Below, piece after piece: positions 31,976 to 33,273 of a DNA stretch of 33,273 bases. A program made the translations under genes and the position numbers. Numbering within the stretch: the stretch's first letter is position 1; every line of letters starts with the position of its first letter. Under the pieces are notes generated by a model, which was not told the DNA's origin, did no database searches, and worked only from the letters and a program-made list of their open reading frames with translations. This DNA is from Parerythrobacter sp. (lineage in GTDB: Bacteria > Pseudomonadota > Alphaproteobacteria > Sphingomonadales > Sphingomonadaceae): contig JANQPE010000115.1 in NCBI GenBank assembly GCA_028289565.1, positions 1 to 33,273 of the forward strand, read 5' to 3'.

Positions 31976-33273
31976 ATGTCGGTACAGCAATGGTGCGACC
32001 GGGCACTTGCCGCGGAACGCGCCGGCAATCTGGATGATGCACGCAAGATCATTGCCGAAGCAATGGCCGCCTACCCGGACGAGGCGCCACTACTCAACAC
32101 CGCCGGAAACCTGGCCATGCACGCGGGCGAACAGGCAGAAGCCGCACGGCTCTTCGGCCGGGCAGCGGAACTGTCTCCCGGCAGCCCGGAATTCGCAATG
32201 AACCAGGCAATCGCGCTTTCCTCCATCAAGCAGCATCGCGAAGCTATCCAATCGCTCGAACCGTATGAGGAAGCGGGTCGCGGGGATTCACGCTATTGCT
32301 CGATACGCGGTACGGCCGAACGAGGCGCGGGACACCTGGAACGGGCCCGTCAATGGTACGACACCGCCCTCTCGCTTGCTCCCCGGCATGCCAAGGCGCT
32401 GCACGGCCGTGCGCGTGTAGCCATCGAGCGCGGCGAACCCGATGCACGCCAGCGTTTCGACCGCGCATTGGCAGTCAATAACGGCGATGCCGACCTGTGG
32501 CTTGGACGGGCGCAATCGCTCGATGTCGAAGGAGACAAAAGGGGCGCGCGCGAAATAGCCGAAGCACTCGTCCAGCAGGCACCTTACTGGGACGAAGGTC
32601 TGCGCTTCCTGGCCCAGCTCCGTCTTGCCGAGGGAGAAGAGGACTTCACCTCGCATTATGGCAAGGCCGCCCGCAAGGTACCGCAGGATCCGAACATACC
32701 TGCCGAATGGGTTTCGGTACTGGCCGGGCTCGATTTCGCCGAACAGGCCGCGAATGTCGCAGCCGATGCGCGCGAGCGCTTTCCCGCAATAGCGCATTTC
32801 GGCCTTCTGGAAGCCATCAATGCAGGATTTGCGGGCGACGACGACCGTGCCGAGCGCGTCTTTGCAACGCTCGAATACGACATTCCCGACCGGTACTTGC
32901 ACGAGACCCGCCACCGCATCCGGCGGGGCGAGTTGGACAAGGCCGAAGCTCTGCTGGAGAAAGTGCTCCGGCACGATCCCTGGAGCATCTCCGGATGGGC
33001 CTTGCAAGGGATCCTCTGGCGGATGACGGACGACGAACGCTCGGCCTGGCTCCACGAGCAGGCCGGGCTGGTCACGCTCCTCCCGCTTGTCGACGAGGGA
33101 ACCATTCTGTCCGAGGCGATCCCCTTGCTGCATCGATTGCACGACAATTCGCCTCTGCCGCTGGGACAATCTCTGCGCGGCGGCAGAGGCGAATTGTCGT
33201 GCAATCGATGCAGCAAGGGGATCGCCTCGGACAGAATGGTTCCCTCGTCGACAAGCGGGAGGAGCGTGACCAG
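31976..33273 (+). CDS. Tetratricopeptide-repeat protein (3' truncated; last part chimeric)
   Basis: An open frame from the ATG at 31976 runs to the window edge (432 codons, no stop). The N-terminal 300 residues are successive TPR helices, for example PLLNTAGNLAMHAGEQAEAARLF and the following copies around 71-170, with Gly/Ala/Pro at TPR positions. From about residue 250 the TPRs continue as DDRAERVFATLEYD and ELDKAEALLEKVLRHDPW. Authentic sequence seems to end near residue 402 (LGQSLRGG). That segment resembles the LRGGTQT region I recall in TPR-2OG-oxygenase fusion proteins, so the missing C-terminus is probably an oxygenase domain. Residues after about 403 are translated from the reverse complement of the gene itself (see the inverted repeat) and should be ignored. 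It lies 5 bp after the 2OG oxygenase, so the two are likely co-expressed. Confidence 0.8.
   Translation, partial: MSVQQWCDRALAAERAGNLDDARKIIAEAMAAYPDEAPLLNTAGNLAMHAGEQAEAARLFGRAAELSPGSPEFAMNQAIALSSIKQHREAIQSLEPYEEAGRGDSRYCSIRGTAERGAGHLERARQWYDTALSLAPRHAKALHGRARVAIERGEPDARQRFDRALAVNNGDADLWLGRAQSLDVEGDKRGAREIAEALVQQAPYWDEGLRFLAQLRLAEGEEDFTSHYGKAARKVPQDPNIPAEWVSVLAGLDFAEQAANVAADARERFPAIAHFGLLEAINAGFAGDDDRAERVFATLEYDIPDRYLHETRHRIRRGELDKAEALLEKVLRHDPWSISGWALQGILWRMTDDERSAWLHEQAGLVTLLPLVDEGTILSEAIPLLHRLHDNSPLPLGQSLRGGRGELSCNRCSKGIASDRMVPSSTSGRSVT
33068..33273. repeat. Perfect 94-bp inverted repeat at the window end (probable fold-back artefact)
   Basis: Positions 33068-33161 and 33180-33273 are exact reverse complements with an 18-nt loop (33162-33179, TGGGACAATCTCTGCGCG). 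The right arm ends at the last base of the window, so the repeat may be longer. The left arm is ordinary TPR coding sequence, and the loop continues that coding sense. A perfect palindrome of this size inside a gene is not expected to be stable in a genome; a chimeric read or contig end produced by strand switching at the short GCGGC repeat is the simplest explanation. Confidence 0.95.

Noticed and set aside
32288-33169. Long open frame of 293 codons on the minus strand
   Set aside because: It is the antisense shadow of the TPR gene; the plus frame has clear repeats and follows the oxygenase by 5 bp.
33068-33273. Hairpin telomere of a linear replicon or a phage-like end
   Set aside because: The palindrome lies inside an ordinary TPR coding frame whose sense continues through the loop, and no protelomerase or replicon gene is nearby. 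A chimeric contig end explains it better.
1-33273. tRNA, rRNA, CRISPR array, insertion sequence or prophage
   Set aside because: I looked for clover-leaf-like sequences, regularly spaced repeats and transposase or integrase motifs and saw none.

Overview
The window looks like chromosomal DNA of an alphaproteobacterium of the order Sphingomonadales, most likely family Erythrobacteraceae. This is inferred from the moderately high G+C content, the nagZ-scpA-scpB-tatABC and ispH-thrB-rnhA gene orders, a Caulobacter-type cpa/tad pilus operon, and a thrB of the kinase-fold (APH) type. I see no tRNA, rRNA, CRISPR array, transposase or phage gene. Almost all of the DNA is dense, ordinary core-genome coding sequence.

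Layout. (1) 1-4517, minus strand: ilvA, bpt (N-degron aminoacyltransferase), tamA and the first 44 codons of tamB. The last three overlap or nearly abut; bpt and tamA share about 100 bp. (2) 4618-7184, plus strand: a 3-hydroxyisobutyrate-dehydrogenase-family reductase translationally coupled (ATGA) to an exported amidohydrolase. (3) 7185-7767: a structured leader, a 76-residue exported/membrane microprotein and a strong intrinsic terminator. (4) 7827-14450, minus strand: argS, a SPOR-domain protein, nagZ, scpA, scpB, tatA, tatB, tatC, mostly with start/stop overlaps. This joins translation, cell-wall recycling, chromosome condensation and folded-protein export in one run. (5) 14511-15161, minus strand: an unknown lipoprotein; then 15232-17656, plus strand: ispH, thrB, rnhA. 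(6) 17657-19954, minus strand: a YegP-like small protein, and a DAO-type FAD oxidoreductase directly downstream of an alpha/beta hydrolase.

(7) 20059-27333, plus strand: the cpaA, cpaB, cpaC, cpaD, cpaE, tadB, tadC pilus-assembly operon. The CpaF/TadA secretion ATPase that normally sits between cpaE and tadB is absent, as are Flp pilin and TadE/F/G pseudopilin genes. (8) 27351-31074, minus strand: thiolase, SDR dehydrogenase, enoyl-CoA hydratase and a MarR regulator, a beta-oxidation-like cluster. It carries two small palindromic intergenic repeats and a 16-bp perfect inverted repeat over the marR start codon. (9) 31227-33273, plus strand: a 2-oxoglutarate/Fe(II) oxygenase and a TPR protein that runs off the end.

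The last 206 bases (33068-33273) are a perfect 94-bp inverted repeat around an 18-nt loop. It lies inside the TPR gene and ends exactly at the window edge. The simplest reading is a fold-back (chimeric) contig end, so sequence after about 33180 should not be trusted. The observations most worth following are the missing cpaF, the MarR palindrome, the two repeats in the acyl-CoA cluster and the microprotein with its structured leader.
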